Source: Deltaproteobacteria bacterium CG_4_9_14_3_um_filter_63_12 (GTDB taxonomy: Bacteria; Myxococcota_A; Bradymonadia; UBA4248; UM-FILTER-63-12). From it: DNA of 47,534 bases. The translations under genes and the position numbers were made by a program. Shown here in pieces: positions 44,560-47,534 of this stretch. The stretch is from positions 1-47,534 of the forward strand of contig PFUG01000387.1 of NCBI GenBank assembly GCA_002789955.1, in the 5' to 3' direction. The notes under the pieces were generated by a model. The model saw nothing but the letters and a program-made list of their open reading frames with translations, was not told the origin of the DNA and did not search any database. How positions within the stretch are numbered: position 1 is the stretch's first letter; every line of letters starts with the position of its first letter.

Positions 44560-47534
44560 TCACTGCGTCACCGTCACCGCCTGACCGTCCACCCACACCT
44601 TGTTCTCGTCCGTGTAGTACAGGTACGACGACGACGATGGCCCCATGTACTCGCCCGGAACCGTCGCCACCAAGTCGATGGGCAGGTCCTTGCTCTCGCT
44701 CGGCTTCAGGTCCCGCAGGTACAGAATGACCTCGCGAGGACGCGTCTCGTAGAACGAGATCAGCCCCTTCTCCTTGAGCTCCTTGAGCTGCCAAGTTTGG
44801 AACGTCAGGCCGCCGGGCAGCCCGACCCGCGCCAAGGTCATCGGTTGGCCCTGGTCCGTCTTGTTTTTGACGTTCGCGTTGAGGCGCACGCTCTCACCCA
44901 TCTTCAGCGTGTTCTTCTCGAGCGTCGTCGTCAGGTCGACCACCACGTCTGGGCTGGTCGCCGGCTTGATCGTCCGGAACTCGATGGCCACGCTGTAGGG
45001 CAGGGCGTCCTCGCCGTCATGCACGAGCTCGACCGTGTTCTTTCCTGCCTGGAAATAGTTTCCGAGCCCTTCGAACTCGATGGCGTCCTTGCGTCCAGCG
45101 GCGTAGGCCACCTGCTGAATCACCTGGCCGTTGACGCTGAGCGTCACCGTGCCAGGGTTCTGGGTCTTGCGATTGGCGTTGGAGTACAGGGTCATGGCCT
45201 TGAGCGCCAAGACAGTCGACTGCGTCGCGCCCCACTCACCGAAGCCACCGCGGTTGTTGTTCATCCACTCGATGCCGGCCCGCACGGCGTCCTCCTGGCC
45301 ACCGGCCTTGAGCAAGGCCATGACCGCCAACGCCGTCGTCTCGATGTTCAAGCTGATGCCACCGCTGCGCGTGATGCTGTGGTCGGCGCCAGTCCAGGCT
45401 CCGTCTTGACCCTGCATCTTGGCCAGACGTTTCGCGGCCGATTTGCCTTGGTCCACATTGGCCGGCACGTTGAGCAGCGTGTTCGCGGCCAAGGCGAGCA
45501 GGTACGGGTCCGAAGTGCCCACCGCCACCTCGAGCTGCTTGGCGAGCTCCTTGGGAAGGTCGGTCACGCCAGCCTCGGTCAGGGCGTAGGTGATGTATCC
45601 TGCAGTGACATCGTCGGACGCCCGGCCAAAGGAGTCGAGCGCCCGCTCGTTCTTCAGGTAGCTGCCCTTCCCATCTCGCCGAGAGAGCAGCCACTGGGCC
45701 GTGCGCTCCACCATCTTCGGATCGACCTGGTAGACGTCGGCCATATCATGGAACTCGAGCAACCCATACGCCGTAAGGGCCTCGTGCCCCGGATCCCCGC
45801 CGAACCACTCGTAGCCCTTCTGTGGGCTCTCGTAGCCGGTGAGCTTCAGGTAACCATCTTGCAACAGGGCATTGCTGCGCTCGATGAGCTGGACATCGGC
45901 GATGTCGTTCTCTTGCAGGTACTGCATGACCATGACGTTGGGATAGTTGGTGCTGCTGGCCTGCTCGAAGCATCCCGTAGGCTGGCGCAACATGCCGTCC
46001 AGACCGCTGACCATGGTCGAGACCGGGCCCGGATAGAGCCGGACGCTGGCGACGACGGTGCCCATCACCGCATCGCCGAGGTCGGCCTCGTGCGTGAGCT
46101 TGCCCTTTGCCGTCCCGCTGAAGGACATCTCCTGCGGGAACCCACGGGGAACGACGCGGACCGTCCGCACGAACTCGTCGCTCAGTCCCTTGGACGAGGC
46201 CGCGAAGCGCACCTCGCTGTCGCCTTGCAGCCCGGTCACGTCGACCGCGAAGAAGAGGCTCTTGCGACTCCCTGGCTCGATGGTGAGCGTCTGGGAGGCG
46301 TCCGCTTCGTGGGTCAGCGTCAGCAGCGACCCGAACGATGCCGTGAGCGCGACGTCCAGCGGCTCCTCGCTCTCGTTGCTGAAGGTGAGCGGCAACTGCA
46401 GCGAGTCGCCAGCGCTGACCTCGAGGGGCAACTTCACGTTCATGCTGAAGGGCAGGCTGGACTTGAAGACCTCCTCGACCCGACCCGCTGCACCACCACC
46501 CACACCCTCGGCAAACACTCTGAAAGAGGTGATGGCGTCGGACAGATAGAATGTCACCATGACCTCGCCGTTGGCATCGGTCTTGAGGTTTGGCGCCCAC
46601 TCTACGGTCTCCCTAAAATCCGTCCGGGGGCCCTCGAAAGCGCCGCCGTAGGTCGGAGCGGGAAAGACTCGCACCGGGGCCCACTCCCAGGCCGGAGGCT
46701 CCTGCTCGGCCATCGCGCCGCCCCACTCCTCGTCCTTCGCCATGTCCATCTTGGCCTCGCCCAGAATCCCGATTCCCGCTTCTCGCTGCCCCAGCGCGCC
46801 GTCTTGGTTTGCGGCGATCGCGTCGGCGACGACGGCGGGTTCGGCAACGACCACTGGCATCGCCACCTCTTCGGGCTTGGCCATCGGAACGTCGCCTTCG
46901 GCCTCCGCCATGTCTGGAGCTGGCATCGCTGGAGGAGCCATCTCGAGGTCGTCATCGGCGCCTCTGAGCGCCAGCTCAGGCCCCTCTTCGCCCCCCCCGC
47001 CGCCTTTCTTTCGCTTGAAGTTGGCCTGCTTGTTGGGTCGCGCGTTCCCCCCCATCGGGATTCCCGTGGCCACGACAGTATCGACCGGGGGCGGAGGCTC
47101 GAAGACCTGCCTCCATTCGAACTTGCGCCAACCGCGTGTGCCCATCAGCAGATCGACGGACAGCGCCGAGTCCTTCTCGGTCAGGTCGAAGTAGAAGTTG
47201 GGCTCCTCGACTTTCCCAGGGAGCTCTGGCTCCAGGTAGAGCTTGCTGAGCATGTGCCCGGTCTTGTCGTCGGCAAAGGCGATCACGGTGTCGTCGACGA
47301 CCGAGAGGGCAATGGCGGCGGGCACGGGTTGTCCGTTGGCGTCCTTCGTCGTCACCGTGAGGCTGACCTGGTCTCGCGGCGAGTAGCCGTCCTTGTGGGG
47401 TTTGACCTCGACCTGCAGCGCGTTGCGCCGATTGCGATAGATGAGACGTTCGGCAAGGGGCTGCAAAGCGCTGTCGAAGAGGGTCACCCGCGCGACGCCT
47501 TGCGCTTTGTTGAGCGCCGCGTCGTCGGATTTCA
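44560..47534 (-). CDS. Bacterial alpha-2-macroglobulin family protein, N-terminus outside window
   Basis: About 990 residues are visible; the frame is open through the right edge, so the true start lies beyond 47534 and the internal GTG at 47487 is not it. Order: an MG domain (SALQPLAERLIYR then VEVKPHKDGYSPRDQ), a Pro/Ala/Met-rich low-complexity insert (near 46750-47050), the macroglobulin central domain, GCFEQ near 45975 (the CxEQ thioester), then a terpenoid-cyclase-like helical domain (HEALTAYGLLEF, SLNIETTALAVMALL) and a receptor-binding-like C-terminal domain. These proteins trap attacking proteases in the periplasm through the thioester. The usual partner penicillin-binding protein PbpC is not in view. 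Convergent with the giant cytochrome gene. Confidence 0.92.
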   Translation of the reverse strand, partial: KSDDAALNKAQGVARVTLFDSALQPLAERLIYRNRRNALQVEVKPHKDGYSPRDQVSLTVTTKDANGQPVPAAIALSVVDDTVIAFADDKTGHMLSKLYLEPELPGKVEEPNFYFDLTEKDSALSVDLLMGTRGWRKFEWRQVFEPPPPVDTVVATGIPMGGNARPNKQANFKRKKGGGGGEEGPELALRGADDDLEMAPPAMPAPDMAEAEGDVPMAKPEEVAMPVVVAEPAVVADAIAANQDGALGQREAGIGILGEAKMDMAKDEEWGGAMAEQEPPAWEWAPVRVFPAPTYGGAFEGPRTDFRETVEWAPNLKTDANGEVMVTFYLSDAITSFRVFAEGVGGGAAGRVEEVFKSSLPFSMNVKLPLEVSAGDSLQLPLTFSNESEEPLDVALTASFGSLLTLTHEADASQTLTIEPGSRKSLFFAVDVTGLQGDSEVRFAASSKGLSDEFVRTVRVVPRGFPQEMSFSGTAKGKLTHEADLGDAVMGTVVASVRLYPGPVSTMVSGLDGMLRQPTGCFEQASSTNYPNVMVMQYLQENDIADVQLIERSNALLQDGYLKLTGYESPQKGYEWFGGDPGHEALTAYGLLEFHDMADVYQVDPKMVERTAQWLLSRRDGKGSYLKNERALDSFGRASDDVTAGYITYALTEAGVTDLPKELAKQLEVAVGTSDPYLLALAANTLLNVPANVDQGKSAAKRLAKMQGQDGAWTGADHSITRSGGISLNIETTALAVMALLKAGGQEDAVRAGIEWMNNNRGGFGEWGATQSTVLALKAMTLYSNANRKTQNPGTVTLSVNGQVIQQVAYAAGRKDAIEFEGLGNYFQAGKNTVELVHDGEDALPYSVAIEFRTIKPATSPDVVVDLTTTLEKNTLKMGESVRLNANVKNKTDQGQPMTLARVGLPGGLTFQTWQLKELKEKGLISFYETRPREVILYLRDLKPSESKDLPIDLVATVPGEYMGPSSSSYLYYTDENKVWVDGQAVTVTQ

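Noticed and set aside
47455-47487. GTG 47487 as the start of the macroglobulin
   Set aside because: The frame continues to the window edge and the protein begins in the middle of a macroglobulin domain, so the true start lies outside.

Overview
The window comes from a GC-rich bacterium, most likely a member of the Myxococcota or a nearby 'deltaproteobacterial' lineage. Three things point there: a Cys-rich secreted protein ending in a MYXO-CTERM-type tail (CGC motif, hydrophobic helix, Arg cluster at 15546-15650), a Hanks-type Ser/Thr kinase with a C-terminal PEGA-like domain, and giant cytochromes built from CxxCH/CxxxxCH repeats of the type described in Geobacter. No database search was possible; all assignments rest on motifs, gene order and reading-frame quality.

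Layout. (1) 1-2361: two or three broken or unrecognised genes with likely frameshifts, then about 700 bases with no convincing gene. (2) 2362-10998: housekeeping and accessory genes: a FliO-like membrane protein, a CxxCxxCC (YkgJ-type) protein, a RelA/SpoT-fold-like protein, the ABC-F ATPase Uup, release factor 3 and an MFS transporter. (3) 11161-15417: a compact plus-strand group of Ser/Thr kinase, TPR-like membrane protein, Cys-rich lipoprotein and beta-barrel-like lipoprotein, closed by a strong bidirectional terminator. (4) 15546-18085: MYXO-CTERM protein, a small membrane protein and a small helical lipoprotein.

(5) 18303-34826, minus strand: one large energy-metabolism block. Read in the direction of transcription it is apbE, korA, korB, an 853-residue ferredoxin-domain protein, rnfB, a 1388-residue PFOR-like protein, rnfC, rnfD, rnfG, rnfE, rnfA and a 63-residue Cys-rich membrane protein. 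Most rnf junctions overlap by 1-8 bases, so co-translation is likely. ApbE should flavinylate RnfG/RnfD; KorAB should reduce ferredoxin from a 2-oxoacid; Rnf should pass the electrons to NAD while pumping ions. The two large extra proteins resemble PFOR pieces but lack the catalytic motifs. I infer that they are electron-relay or docking subunits linking KorAB to Rnf. A divergent Rrf2-type Fe-S regulator gene (34950) and a perfect 18-bp palindrome (33311-33328) upstream of korA are the obvious candidates for control.

(6) 35645-44333, plus strand: an 18-motif multiheme lipoprotein, a decayed partial copy of its 3' end with in-frame stops, a 164-bp imperfect palindrome, then a 1815-residue lipoprotein with 45 heme-binding motifs, 35 of them in seven tandem repeats of about 168 residues. 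(7) 44560 to the right edge, minus strand: the C-terminal part of a bacterial alpha-2-macroglobulin with a CxEQ thioester motif, separated from the cytochrome by two terminator hairpins. Regions 5 and 6 together suggest an organism that oxidises organic acids through ferredoxin and can dispose of electrons at the cell surface; that link is inference.
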